A stretch of 64,000 nt of DNA, taken from contig OY759222.1 of NCBI GenBank assembly GCA_963662175.1, positions 4,136,713 through 4,200,712 of the forward strand, given 5' to 3'. Source of the stretch: Aradus depressus. Taxonomy: Eukaryota; Arthropoda; Insecta; Hemiptera; Aradidae. The first letter of the stretch is position 1. The number at the start of each line of letters is the position of its first letter. Of the stretch, positions 23,565-49,825 are shown piece by piece. The notes under the pieces were generated by a model, which made no database searches, was not told the origin of the DNA, and saw nothing but the letters and a program-made list of their open reading frames with translations. Both the position numbers and the translations under genes were made by a program.

Positions 23565-23602
23565 CTAGACCTGACGATGGTATAAAGCCGAAACCGGTAG
23601 TT
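23565..23602 (+). ncRNA. Hammerhead-ribozyme-like core (right PLE end)
   Basis: CTGACGA at 23571-23577 and GAAAC at 23590-23594, mirror image of the left copy. Confidence 0.45.
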
Positions 23603-23724
23603 ATATATGTATATATATCTTTAGTGGAATAGACAATATTTCGAAAATAAGTTTGTTTTATTTATTTATTACAAGTTTCCACAATATGTCCGCGTTTCTC
23701 AACTTAGAAGTTATTAGGAAAATA

Positions 23725-24695
23725 TTTAACAATAATTAAAATAAACAATATAACAATAATTTTTATGAAAATACTTGTCGAGTCCACATTTTGAACGTTT
23801 TGTACACAAACTAATCTCTCTTACTTTATCTAATAATAATTATTATTATTATTTGACAAAATAAGAAAAAATAATTGTCAAAAAAGGTAATTTGAAATGG
23901 GTTTTGAGATACATTTGTGTAACCAATGGGTACCAAAGATTTTTTTATTTTTTAAAATAAGTAGACTATAAACTATAGTATTGTGTACATTTAAAAAAGT
24001 AACAGGGAAATGTTTTATTTTATATATTTGTTTAATTAGTAAGAATATTAGCAGAGAGACATGCTATAATGCTATAATGCTATAGTGCTATAATGCTATA
24101 GTGCTATAGTTTTTGAGTTTTTCCAACTTTGTGTTCTTACTTACAAATGAAAGTTTGTTAAAAGTGAAAATGAAAATCAAAATTGATAAAATTCATAATA
24201 TATTTGTGATAATGTTTATAAAAAATATGTAAATAATGAATATTTTACTATTTTCAGCTTACTATATTTTATATGATATATTTGTATATTGATTTGGAAT
24301 TATTAGTTTTAGTTTTTAGGATTGATTTTTTTAATATTATTTTTTATCTTATAATTATTATTATTATTAAATATTTTAGCATTTTCAAAATTGTACATAT
24401 AGAGCTTATATATTTGAAAATTGTGATTACATAATATGTATATTTGAAGAAGATTTTAGATTTATCTAATAAAAAAGTATTTTGTATACCAGATATAATT
24501 ATTATATAAGTGTATCATTTAGGCTTTAGAATGTATAAAAAATATATGAATAAAAGTTATTGTATTTGTGTTCAGAGCAAAGAAAATAAACAACTAATAT
24601 ATTTATATATCTTTCATTTCAGTTTACTAACAGACAATAATAGAAACCTGGAAATAGGAGGAATTAGACGGATGAGACCATCGCCCACACCTGTG
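23725..24695. other. Very AT-rich stretch with 10-bp tandem repeat
   Basis: ATGCTATAAT/GTGCTATAGT units of 10 bp repeat about five times at 24060-24110. No gene recognised. Confidence 0.6.
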
Positions 24696-24703
24696 GCTCC
24701 TAC

Positions 24704-25338
24704 CATGGGCATAGCCAGGGGGGGGGGGGGGGGGCATGTGCCCCCCCCTGGGCAGAGAAAAAAATATATATAAAAATTAAATAAACTAAAAAAATAGTTT
24801 TTATTAAAAATGCATAGCTTGCAAGTTACCATAGGATCATCAAATTTTCGGTTCTTCTGATTCCTAAATCAGCAATCAGCTGTTGTAAGTGCAGGCCGCA
24901 GGCCATGTGCTGTAACTGTTCACTGTGTTTGTGTTCACGTGACAGTTTGTTTTAAGGTTTTGACGAAGTTTTCGTCTAACAGTTCCGTTCCGTTTTGACT
25001 GTTTTCCATATTTGCATAAAATTATTAAAATTAGCATGGATATTAGGAAGTTTTTTTAGTAAGTATCTTGAATTATTTTATAATTGAATTGAAGAGCCTA
25101 GAGATTCAGACAGATAGCCTAATAGTCCAAGCTCCCATGGCACAAAAAGAAGGTACCCCATCTAACATCTCAAATTTTAAAGGTGAAAATGCTTGGAAAA
25201 CATGTAAAAAAACATTTTACCCCCGCCAGACTAGAAAAAATGTATTAATTGATATGTTAAATGAATTTTTTAAATTAGCTAAAAAAAATGAATTTACTTT
25301 TTAACCCCCCCCTGCTCAGAATACTGGCTATGCCCCTG
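24704..25338 (+). mobile_element. Non-autonomous hAT element, 635 bp, with perfect 8-bp target duplication
   Basis: GCTCCTAC flanks the element on both sides (24696-24703 and 25339-25346). The ends are CATGGGCATAGCCAGG and, as complement, CAGGGGCATAGCCAG, matching inverted repeats. The 8-bp duplication and CAGGG-type ends are hAT hallmarks. Inside, the plus strand has a start MDIRKFF at 25036, then a stop and degraded frames (ISNFKGENAWK). It is thus probably an internally deleted relative of a hAT transposase gene. A poly-G run lies beside the left end. Confidence 0.85.
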
Positions 25339-25346
25339 GCTCCTAC

Positions 25347-26044
25347 TGAACTATTTTTGTTCTATGTTCCCTTCAGTGGGATTCAGCAGTGTCGACTGAA
25401 ATTTGGCGATAGGCTCCCTCCTAGTGTACTTTAGATCTCATTTGCCTAATTTCATGGGCAGAGTAATGTAATAAATATAAAGAAAAAAAAAAAATTACTT
25501 TAGTTTTAGTCTCTTAGTAGCACACGAACCTTCCAATTCGAAGTAGGTACTTCATTCAGTAGATTTGAAGCTAAAACTGCCAGCGGGAGGAGAGGTTTAC
25601 CTGAAGAGCGGCTTCTACTGTCGCCCTCTTGCCTTCCAGATAATACAAAATCAAAAGTTGAATACAATAATTTGGGGAAAGTACATTGTTTAGTTCTTCA
25701 ATGACATTTTTCTTTCCGGGAATTATTTTGAAAATGGAGGGGGGGGGGTCCATTATTTTAAGCTACGAAAATATTCTACTTTTAGAGGGCGCCGGTAGCT
25801 CAGTGGTATGTTTGCTTGATAAAACTATGTTCAAAGCCGGTGAATCGACGAACATAATTGCTGAACATAAGAACAAAATCGGATCGAAATTGAAGAGTTT
25901 AAAAAAAAAAAACCTACATACAGACATTAGATTTTATATGAACAGATAAGAAAAATTAAGAAATCAAGTAATAATAATTCTACAATTCGTAAAGCTAATA
26001 AAAGAAAACGTAAAAAAAAGTATGTTTTAAGAAAAATATTGTCT
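25347..26044. other. Intergenic; SINE head fragment at 25793-25852
   Basis: GGCGCCGGTAGCTCAGTGGT with its A-box at 25793 is an isolated head of SINE family S that loses the match after about 60 bp. The remainder is unassigned. Confidence 0.6.
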
Positions 26045-26087
26045 ATTACTTTCTGTATTGCTACCATCTTTTGTTAAGTCATGGCAT

Positions 26088-26880
26088 AAAAAATGTTATT
26101 TTCTAGTTATAGTTCACTAAGCTTCAGGCAGATGAACCAGTATTACTGTACAGAAGTGATTTTTTTAGAAAATATATGATAATGCAAAACACAGGATCGA
26201 GCTACTTCGTATATTTTGGACACGTTCAATTTGTGATAACCGTAAAAAATTATATTTTCTAGTTATAGTTCACTAAGCTTGAGCCAGATGAATCAATAAT
26301 ACTGTATAGAAGTGATTTTTTTAGAAAGTATAAGATAATGAAAAACACAGGTTCGAGCTACTTTGTGTATTTCGGACACGTTCAATTTGCGATAACAGTA
26401 AAAAATGCTATTTTCTAGATATAGTTCACTAAGCTTCAACAAGATGAACCAATATTACTGTATAGAATTGATTTTTTTTAGAAAATATAAGAGAATGCGA
26501 AACAGAAGTTCGAGCTACTTCGTATATTTCGAATATGTTCAATTTGCGATAAACCGTAAAAAATGTTACTCACTAGATATAGCGCCGGTAGCTCAGTGGT
26601 ATGCGTGCTTGACTTCTGAGCTCAAGGTCGTGGGTTCGTAGCCCGACCGAGGCCCTTCGTTTATTTTATCTGGGAGGTACAATAAACTTAAGCACGCCGT
26701 CCTTCGGATGGGACGTTAAGCGATGGTCCCGAGCCTGTACGATGTCAGGTACTACGAAAGAGCTCTCTGGTAGTAGGCGATATGACCTCGCTGTTAAAGC
26801 CCGGGCATGAGTCATAAAACCTAACCTAACCTAACCTAGTTTACTAAGCTTCAGGTAGATGAACCAACAGATAAAAGCAA
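26088..26880. repeat. 156-bp satellite, three full copies and a fourth split by a SINE
   Basis: TTCTAG(T/A)TATAGTTCACTAAGC recurs at 26101, 26257 and 26413, a 156-bp step. A fourth unit starts near 26569, is interrupted at about 26581 and resumes at about 26838 with TTTACTAAGCTTCAGGTAGA. Copies are about 90% alike by eye. Confidence 0.85.
26581..26837 (+). repeat. tRNA-derived SINE (family S) inserted in the satellite; reference copy
   Basis: The head GCGCCGGTAGCTCAGTGGTA has an A-box; GTGGGTTCGTAGCCCGACC is a near-perfect B-box. The body includes TCTGGGAGGTACAATAAAC and CCGTCCTTCGGATGGGACGT, and the tail is GGGCATGAGTCATAAAACC followed by three more CCTAA units. Because it interrupts a satellite unit, its borders are fixed to within a few bases. 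The part between GTACT and ACGAAAGAGC is shortened compared with other copies. Confidence 0.9.
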
Positions 26881-27577
26881 AGGAAGAAATATAGAATATA
26901 GATCGGCTTTGTGACCCCTATTCCATATATTTTCTGAAAACACATTAACTGAGACAGCAATGACGAAGATAGGCATCAACCAGATATGATGACAGGCTAC
27001 CATAGCCAGCTAAAATATATTCGACCGTCTGGTTTAAAATAGAGAATGTCGCATTGAACTTGGGCCCCCCTTTATATTTCCAGAAATACGTATCCTATCA
27101 ATATTAGTTTAGTATCATGTTTATTTTATTTATCTTTGGTTAAAAAAAGTTATGGTTGATTTAAGTTGTAGGTTCAATGATGGATTTAAAAAAAGGTCGA
27201 AAAATAGTGAAAAGTGATTTTTATTTCATGTTTTATGAAACCCAGGGTTATGAAATCATTAACCTGAATTGTTTTCACCAATCATATTTTTAGACTTTAT
27301 TTTAATCCAGTTTTAAAATCTAAAATGAAAAAAAATAATATTACTAATAATGAAAAGAAAGAATATATAAATATAATTATAATATTAAAATAATGAAGTA
27401 TGCAATCGATTCTAAACGTTTGTATCGAGGTGGTACTTGGCCGCTGTTTGCATCACTGATATTGGTGTCAAATATTTCAGTCTAGTTTTGTTACTCAGGT
27501 GGCTCTGTTCTCCTGGATTATTTATTTTAATTTTTTCGTTTAGTTCGAATTATCTTTGCAGTTCTTCAATAAAAAAA
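26881..27577 (+). promoter_or_regulatory. GOT1 upstream region (promoter and 5' UTR expected here)
   Basis: AT-rich sequence leading to the GOT1 start at 27578. No TATA box or initiator could be chosen with confidence. The GC-richer stretch about 27425-27520 is the likeliest 5' UTR. Confidence 0.3.
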
Positions 27578-42010
<14,433 letters not shown>

Positions 42011-42081
42011 ATTATTTATATATGTTTGTAACATTTTAAATTGTCACAATTTGGAATTATGGTCAAACGGTTGTTTCATTC

Positions 42082-42123
<42 letters not shown>

Positions 42124-42898
42124 TTTATGTTTTCACATTAATTGAATATTATGATAATTGATTTTTCTAAATTTGAAAATTCAAATTGTAGCAGCCAGTC
42201 GAAGTCCAATTTTTTATACATCTAAGTTTCAAAAGCATTGCTACTGAGATTATCTCGCTTCAAAAACTGTCCCTCACACATTCATCTTATTAGGTAAAAT
42301 TAAATTAAGGAAAATAACTATTTCTGTGAGTTCTTCAAAGAAACTTTCGCACATCCACTTCAGGTTTCTCTTTCAAAAACTTGATTTTCATTTTAAAATA
42401 AATAAAAATTGCCCAACAAGAGGGGCTCGGGTGTGCACCTCTTTTTGAAGTTTCCAGTTGACTCAACAACTGTTTTTTTCGTTTTAACTTTTCTTATAAC
42501 ACTGTTTCATCAAAATGGTGACCATTTAAAATAGTATAATTTATTTATTTCCATCTAAATGACAACATTTATTTTATATTGTATTAATGTTAACTAAAAT
42601 AAATGTCCATTAGGCCCCAATTAACATCGTTGAAGAAGATGGGATCGAGTTTCTGTCTTATGTTTATGTTTAACCTTAAATACATTTGTTACATTCCATT
42701 CCAAGTCGGGTCTAAAATTCTATATTGAGTTTTCACAGGGATCTAATGTAAACCCCCTGAATAAAAAAAACCAAGTCTGGTGTTTTGACAAAAGGGCTTA
42801 AGTCAGAATAAGTCTTGTGATACAAAGGACTAAGTGCATTTAAATATTTTTACCAAATGTAACTAATTGTTGGGATATTTTATTTTGTTTATATTTAA
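42011..42898 (+). other. GOT1 3' UTR/flank after the first terminal exon
   Basis: The long poly-T at about 42087-42122 is the main landmark. AATAAA occurs at about 42399 within AAAATAAATAAAAATT; whether it is used is unknown. No other feature. Confidence 0.45.
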
Positions 42899-43552
42899 TC
42901 ATATATATAAAGCTGAAAATGTCTGTGCGTTGTACCGCTATAACTCACGAACGGCTTGATGGATTTGATTAATTTTTTTTTTTAATTTGTTCGTCATCGT
43001 CTGTGGAAGGTTATAGGCGTATTAGTACGTCAATATCTGGTCCATCCCAGCATCCACCCACGCAATCTTTGTAACTCAAAAACCACTGCAATGATTAATG
43101 AGGAATCTTTTTGAATAGATAAGTTTTATCTACCGGAAGGTTAAGGTCTATTTTTTAATCAACTCCTGGTCCATCCCAGCATCCACTCACGCAATCTTTG
43201 TAACTCGAAAACCATTGCAACGATTAATGAGAAATCTTTTTGAATAGATAAGTTTTATCTACCGGAAGGTTAAGGTCTATTTTTTAATCAACTCCTGGTC
43301 CATCCCAGCATCCACTCACGCAATCTTTGTAACTCGAAAACCATTGCAACGATTAATGAGAAATCTTTTTGAATAAATTAGTTTTAGCTCCAAAGCTAGC
43401 GTTACTACAGTTGAAGGACTATAAGCCTTATTCCGTATGAATAATTGAAAATTATAACATCATGAATGTACTGTCGAGGAACTGAATAGCCTTATAGGAG
43501 ATATTGGGAGAAAAGTCAAAGTTCCCCGGGCAACGCCGGGTATTACTGCTAG
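42899..43552 (+). mobile_element. Non-autonomous Helitron-like element
   Basis: Starts TCATATATATAAAGCTGA after an A. It ends CTGCTAG followed by T, with the short hairpin CCCGG-GCAACG-CCGGG about 9 bp before the end. These are the Helitron signs: 5' TC, 3' CTRR, hairpin and insertion between A and T. Inside, a 129-bp unit (ATCTTTTTGAATA at 43105, 43234, 43363) is repeated nearly three times. No Rep/helicase coding. Confidence 0.7.
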
Positions 43553-45779
43553 TACTTTATAGAAATAATATTTCAAGTAACATAAATGTGTTTTACCAGG
43601 AATTTTTCAAACCTTCAAAAATTCCCATCCTAAAATTCAGATTTGCTGACAAGCCCTTTTGCTCAAACACCCGAGAAATCTCAAGACTGTGTATACGATA
43701 ATTCTCGATAGAATGAAAATACCAACACGAAAGTCTCTTAAGTAAGACAGACATCTATTGAATTTCCGCCCAGTTGTCGCTATCAAAAGGAGGGTTTGAG
43801 GAGGAGGAAAACTCGGTAGATTTACAAAAATTTTCACCGCATTCACTTTTTTTCACCTTATTGCTTTTTATTCTGATTGTAATTGTATAGTAAATAAAAT
43901 ATTTTAAACGTTAATGAAGAAAGAAAAATTATGTTAAACATAATGACAGAAACTCGAGCCTGAATTTTTGCACTGAGTCGGTCGGACTAAGGGGAGGCGA
44001 TGAACCCGATCTTGAGAGCGCCTTCATAACGCTAACAACTTTTGCATGTGCATATAACAATGCAGTGATAACATTGAAGTTGTAAAATGTTACCTTCATT
44101 ATATAAACATGCAGTAACTATGTATTACAATAAGGAGAATGTTTTTTACTAAATAGAGGTTAGTCGCTGCTACTAAATAGTCGCTGCTACTAAATAGTCG
44201 CTGTCTTTCACAGTCAAAATGGATTTCGTGCCGTTAACATATTTTCCTCTTCTCGTAGAACGAGGAAACAGGCGGAACATACAATATGCACTTAGAAGGA
44301 CCGTTTCATAAAATGTTAACTGATTTGACCCTAAAAAGTTGTTTGCTTACTTTCGGGTGTTTCAGTTTTTCTGGGTCATACAACATCAGACGTTGTTGTG
44401 TTTTACAAAACAAGTACATTTTGACAGAATGGAGACTAGTGGTGCCGTCTGTCGCCAGCCATCTGATTTTATTGTGTTCCATCTTGGAGGCTGTGGCGGA
44501 ACCTTGCAAACAGTTGTCTGTCTGTCCGGTACCGTTCTGGTCGTCGAGTAGTTCTATCTTGACCCACTTTCTAGTAGCAGCGACACAGCGACAAAAAGTC
44601 ATATTTGTCGCCGCCCCATCACATATCATTTTATCTGTTCAAATAGTTTTTTTGGGTTTCCTTGTTTTTATGGGGTCTTCCTCGTTTGTAGAAACTGTGC
44701 CAATACTATTTGTCTCAGAAACTTAACTATTTAACACAAAGACGGCTCGCACTAGAGAGAAATATTCTTAACCTAAAGTAATTAATTGATTGTTAATTAT
44801 TGATAAAATCCATTAGTTCTCATCAATTAATAATTAACTTTAAATCACTTCATCGAACACAACTCTGTAATGTGTCTACACTAAGCTGTCAACATTTGTG
44901 AATCAATGTTTTTATATTCTGTTCAATTGTTAAAATATTTTTTGTTTATGTTGATTAAATGTTGTTTGGTTATATGTTGTATTTATTTCAATGATGTATA
45001 GTTAAAATATTTGTATTTGTATAAAATGACTTTTTGTTTTGATCAAAATAATATGGATATTTTTCTCCCGTGATATTATCTTAGAGAGCAATAATTTATT
45101 TTTAATGTATCTCTATTAAACTACAAAAACCGGCCTATTGTTTTTACCTCTCAAAATAATGTTGTAATGAGGTTATTAGTATATAAGGTGCCCCCCCCCC
45201 CCCCCCCCCCCCCCTTCCGACTTTATGACTAACCCCTCGCCGTGAATTGTCTTGTTCCGGCTTTGTTGTAACTTTTTTTTAAGCAATTACCTCAAAATAC
45301 TAATTTTTTCGAATGTATCAAAAGACACTAAATATATCTAAGTACTGTAGCAATAATTTAAGTAATATAAAATATTTTTGAGGATTTTAAGACTGTAAAA
45401 AATACGGAAGTTTTTTCTAATTATTTTTTTGTAAAACAAAAACAATTTTTTAATTCTAAAGTCTTCAAGTTTTTTTTATACTTTCATTTGGATATTTACT
45501 TAATATTCTATTTTATTTTTTTCACATTTATTAAGAAATTTTCAACTTATGTAATAAGAAGGAAATATTATAATGTAGTTACTGTTTGACCGTGTAACAT
45601 GTTATGTTTATGTCGTGATGTAAGAGTTATATGTTATGTTAAAAATGTAGTTGAGCATTATCTGATGGTTCGAAGGATTTTATCCGGTCCTTTCAAAAGT
45701 TCTGTCGTTTTTGTGATAAAGGAATGTTTATTTTGACTGTACCGTCTTTGTTATGATTCTAATTCCAATGCAACCTTTG
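43553..45779. other. Unassigned stretch, family R scrap, poly-C tract
   Basis: A family R scrap is at 43690-43790. A 17-bp unit (GTCGCTGCTACTAAATA) repeats at 44165-44206. A C run of about 24 lies at 45190-45213. A GC-richer island at 44286-44726 is open on both strands, but I recognise no domain. Confidence 0.5.
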
Positions 45780-46300
45780 CTAATGTATACAGCATTGTTT
45801 ACTATCTGTGAAAACAGTATATTTTGAAAGCTTGAATTTTTTTGGTTTGCTCTCATGTTTGGTAGAATCCCAGAGCACAACACCATACGGATAGGTCTGA
45901 TTTTGGTCTTGTAAACACCCAGTTTGTGGTGCAGGCAAATTTGAGATCACATTAGTCTTTTGAGCAGTTCTAATTATTTCATTTTCTGTTTGTTCCAAGT
46001 CAGTCATCTGTCGACGTAGAGTTCCGAGAATCTGACGTCTTCAGGGCTCGAATCTAACATGAAGCAGTTTGATCCTATTTTTACCTTCCACAGACCCAGT
46101 AAACTCTCTCGAAGGTGTAAGAGCTCCTATAGAGATTTCGTTGCGTTTATTGGTATCTAAAGTTGTTATGTCATCGACGTGTGTGGCTGACACCGCTTGC
46201 AACATAGAGAAGCGAATCCAGGATGTTGTGCTGAGGGACGCCAGCTTGTATGGGATAGGTGTCAGAGTGGACGCTGTTTTCTTTAAACTGCACAAAAATA
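45780..46300 (-). pseudogene. Jockey-type LINE RT fragment, frameshifted
   Basis: Minus strand, several frames: YPIQAGVPQHNILDSLLY (RT motif with GVPQ), ATHVDDITTLDT (catalytic xxDD), then IKLLHVRFEP, and YPYGVVLWDST further on. The order fits a jockey-group RT with a large internal deletion between the palm and the YGVVLW thumb motif. Confidence 0.65.
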
Positions 46301-48382
46301 TCTATCTCCTAAATAAGAACAGAGGATCTGTTAATTTTGAGAGTTTTGAAGTCTTCATTCATGTATGAAGGGAAACTCTAGTCCATTTTTATATAAATTG
46401 AAAATATCTATTTAATTACAGAATATGTTCTCATTTATGATTTTATGGCTTCCATTGGTCGAAGACTTGGCACATTTTTGTCACCTACTAGTGATGTGAT
46501 ATCTTGTAAAATACTGAAATTTTGCACAATGCGAAAACCTGCGGTATATGATCTTGCAAAAAAAAAAAATAAGAATGTAAAAATGAAATATTATAGAAAA
46601 ACTAATATATCTGCTAATTTCCCTGTTTGCTCAAGGACATTCTTTAAATAAAATTTATATTTAATTATTCAATATAAATAATGAACTTACTTAAAAAAAC
46701 CCAGCATAAATGAGTTTTTATGCAATGTTCCGAAAAAAAAAAAAAAGACCAAGTAAGTGGATTAAAATTGAAATATTTTGGTATGTATATTACGGTTCCT
46801 AAATTAAAGGATATATCCAATGATGTAGGGGGGAAAGTGGCGGTGAACTGTCGATCGGAAACCTCGCATACTCAAGTTTTTTTTTTTTCTGTCTAGATTA
46901 GCTGTAGCATTTTTAATAGCTTCCTAGATGCGCCTTCCTTGATCACCTCCACCTCCGGCCTCCAAGCGGGATTCTAACTTGCAACTCCAGGCTCGGCATC
47001 CCAATACCTCCTTCTGTGTCCTGTGAAGCATACTTTATGTCTACTGTAGCCGCCCAGCTCTTCACGTTTCTACGTTCAACCATTTCCGTCTAAATGTAGG
47101 ATCTATTCCGCTCAGTATCTCTTTGATTCTGGAGTGTCCTCCTCTAAACCCTCTATTCCATCCTACGATTTCTTCGGCGTTGTTCCCCGAGCTCCAGGCG
47201 TTCGACCTTCTGCAGCTTGCAGCTTAGACTCTGCTCCGCTAACTTATGCCCATGGTTTGATCACTGATCTGAGGCTAATGCCCCAAGTTCTCCTATTTGT
47301 TCTCTTGAACTGCCAGAAATCCCCACTGACTTCGTTGCGGACGGTTTGTGTGTGCATTCTCCATGATAATGAAGTATCTTTACTAGATATTTCAGATCAA
47401 TACTCAGTTCCAGCTTTCTTCCGAACAGTTTGCGACTAAAAATTCCCTCTCGTCCTCTTTCTGGTGAAGAGGATTTAACTATTTTTTAATATATATAGTG
47501 AAAAAAAAAAAAAAAAAAAAAAAAATCCGTCCATATAATGTCTATTATGAAATGAACTTGGAAGCAGATCCGTTTGTGTTTGGTGAGCCTGCTCATTGCT
47601 ACATTTATTGAAAATACTCCATAAGTTATGTTAAAATAATAATTAATTTCTATTAGAGAAACTAGGCAAGAAAATATTGATGGAGACAATGTTTTTACAT
47701 ATTGAAACGATGTTAGCCCTGTTATATCGTCAAGGATTTAAAAAAAGATTGTGATCTAGGTCTCATTTATATATATTTTTTTTACATATTTGGACGATTT
47801 GGCATTATTATACTGCTGAAATGTGCAAATATGTAAACTATTATAAAAATAAGATCTTGATCAAAGCCTTTTTAAAAATGTTTGACAATGTTTATAGCTT
47901 TTGTGTTTTGGTTTTTTATTTTTTGTTCTGTTTGAAAGTTGATGCATTTAAATAATGCATTTTGAGATGTGTTACTTCATCCATGGGCGCCTTCAGGATT
48001 CTGTCTTGCATTATCATAAATGACACATCACTACTCGATTATTTATATTAATTCCTTAACATTTTTCTATGAGTACAATTTTATTTTAAAAACAATTATA
48101 TTTAAATAATATTTAATCAAATATATACTCAATTTAATGTATGACAATATTCATTGGAGATTTATTTTTATTTTTGGTTATTGAATTTTATTAATTTTTA
48201 AAATATACATATGTATTTGTATTATCTATAAAACTTGTTAAATTGTGTATACAGATATATTTTATTAAAATTCTATTCTGAATAAAATGATTTTATTTAT
48301 GAACCTGGAGCCACGTATATAGAATGATCTCGCTGAGAATAATTTTGAGTGTATTCTCGTGGGGAGAATAATTGAGAATATT
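46301..48382. other. Intergenic or intronic stretch; nothing firm
   Basis: Poly-A/T runs at 46732-46745 and 47501-47525. A GC-richer stretch at 46920-47440 includes GCGGGATTCTAACTTGCAAC, faintly like the complement of a B-box, but no SINE could be defined. Confidence 0.5.
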
Positions 48383-48383
48383 G

Positions 48384-48606
48384 CCGGTTGCTTAGAGGTA
48401 GCATGCTCGCCGTCTAACCTCAAGATCCCCGGGATTTGAAAGAGGTGCTCGTTGAAAGATCTGCCATCTGTAAATAAATTTAGATTGGCAACATTTAGAA
48501 CTCCCACAGTTGAGTCGGACTCATGCCCACCAGAACGACGAAAGAGCTCTCTGGTAGAAGGCGATATGACCTCATAGTTAAGGACATGAATCATAATAAC
48601 TAACTA
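48384..48606 (+). repeat. tRNA-derived SINE (family S), internally deleted
   Basis: The head TGCCGGTTGCTTAGAGGTAG and a damaged B-box join directly to the 3' half (AGTTGAGTCGGACTCATGCC, GGTAGAAGGCGATATGAC). The tail is GACATGAATCATAATAACTA. Confidence 0.8.
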
Positions 48607-49194
48607 CTGAAAATTATATTTGTACCTTCCAATAAAACCGGGGTAATGCGCTGCTTACCATAACTCAAATTTTGCTTAATGTTAGATTTCCTCGCACACA
48701 TTTCCTCGATAGTCGTACTATTCGTTGAGAATTTTGTGTATGATTAAAATAGTTTTTAATACACTTAACCATTTTTTTTTTTTTTTCATCCTCAATATTT
48801 GAGACATAAAAGAATAATTAATTGAGATTTTAAAAATGAAATTGAAAAATTGAAATTTTATTGACGGAGCGAAGCGAGCTCTCATTGCAGCCTCCTTTGT
48901 GTTTGTCTGGTTGTGTGTTGCACAATATCTGGTTGTGTGTTGCACAATATCTGGTCTCAGATTTACACCAAATTTCGCTCAACTAGTAATTAGATCACCG
49001 TACAGAATCATATAGTTTTTTTGTTCCGATCCAACTGGTAAAATTCACTTGAAAAAATAAAGCAAACAGCTTTTCTCAGTCAATTCAACTGTCAATCTGT
49101 GTATGTACATATTTTTTCTTGGACGAATTGCGTTGCTTTTTTACTCGAACAATTTTTTACTATAATAAAATCATTTTAATTATTCAAGAAAGTA

Positions 49195-49395
49195 TTTAGT
49201 TAGTTATGACTCATCTTTGGTCTTCAACTACGAGGTCATATCGCCTACTACCAGTGCTCTCTTTCATCGCTCTGGTAGACATGAGGCCGACTCTTCTGTG
49301 GGTCCTAAATTTTGCATATCTATTATTCACTTAGGTTAGGGGGTCCTGGCCGGGAACATAGCATAATGTCCCATCCGAAGGACGACGTGCTGAAG
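49195..49395 (-). repeat. tRNA-derived SINE (family S), 3' part
   Basis: Tail complement TAGTTAGTTATGACTCATC, then ATATCGCCTACTACCAG, GTCCCATCCGAAGGACGACG. Confidence 0.8.
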
Positions 49396-49825
49396 ATTTT
49401 GTTGTTGAAATGACGAATATGCGTCTTCATTAATTAACAATTATTATTTATTAAATCACAAATATAAATTTTCAAAATAACCAACATGGATTACATAGTA
49501 AGGAAAATGTTAATGGTTCATCTAATTTTACTATGAAAATTTGTGAAACTGTTTTTTTGCTCTCCGGAGAAGTAGTGATTTCCACACTAGTTTAATATTG
49601 TGCCGACTATATTACTACGGTCTGTTGTGTATAGCTTGTCCTCTGAATTCTCTGATTATGAAGAATAAAACAGGCTATATTTTGAATGAGTTATTATTTT
49701 TTAAGGTTTTTGTTGGTGAAAATATGGCCAAAAAAAAAATTTGTAGAAAGGAAATATTAAGCAAATATATATGTATAAATACATATATATGTATAAATAC
49801 ATATATATGTATAAATACATATATA

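Larger units (their letters stand above)
23033..23712 (+). mobile_element. Short Penelope-like element with inverted ends and 12-bp target duplication
   Basis: ATTAGGAAAATA occurs directly repeated at 23021-23032 and 23713-23724. Just inside, about 130 bp at the left end (from AAATAAATAAATAAAAC to CTTCAAATACATCTCA) is the reverse complement of 23520-23665. The middle begins with CCAAATTTATTTCAACTATT, matching the untranslated end of the PLE fragment at 7000. The element thus has an inverted copy of its terminal repeat at the 5' side and a severely 5'-truncated body, a known PLE insertion structure. Confidence 0.8.

Noticed and set aside
26581..26650. A tRNA gene
   Set aside because: A- and B-box are present but the acceptor and anticodon arms do not pair, and the sequence continues into the SINE body present in many copies.
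47134..47439. Plus-strand frame of 101 codons
   Set aside because: No motif, no splice context, and it lies in a GC-richer repeat-like patch.
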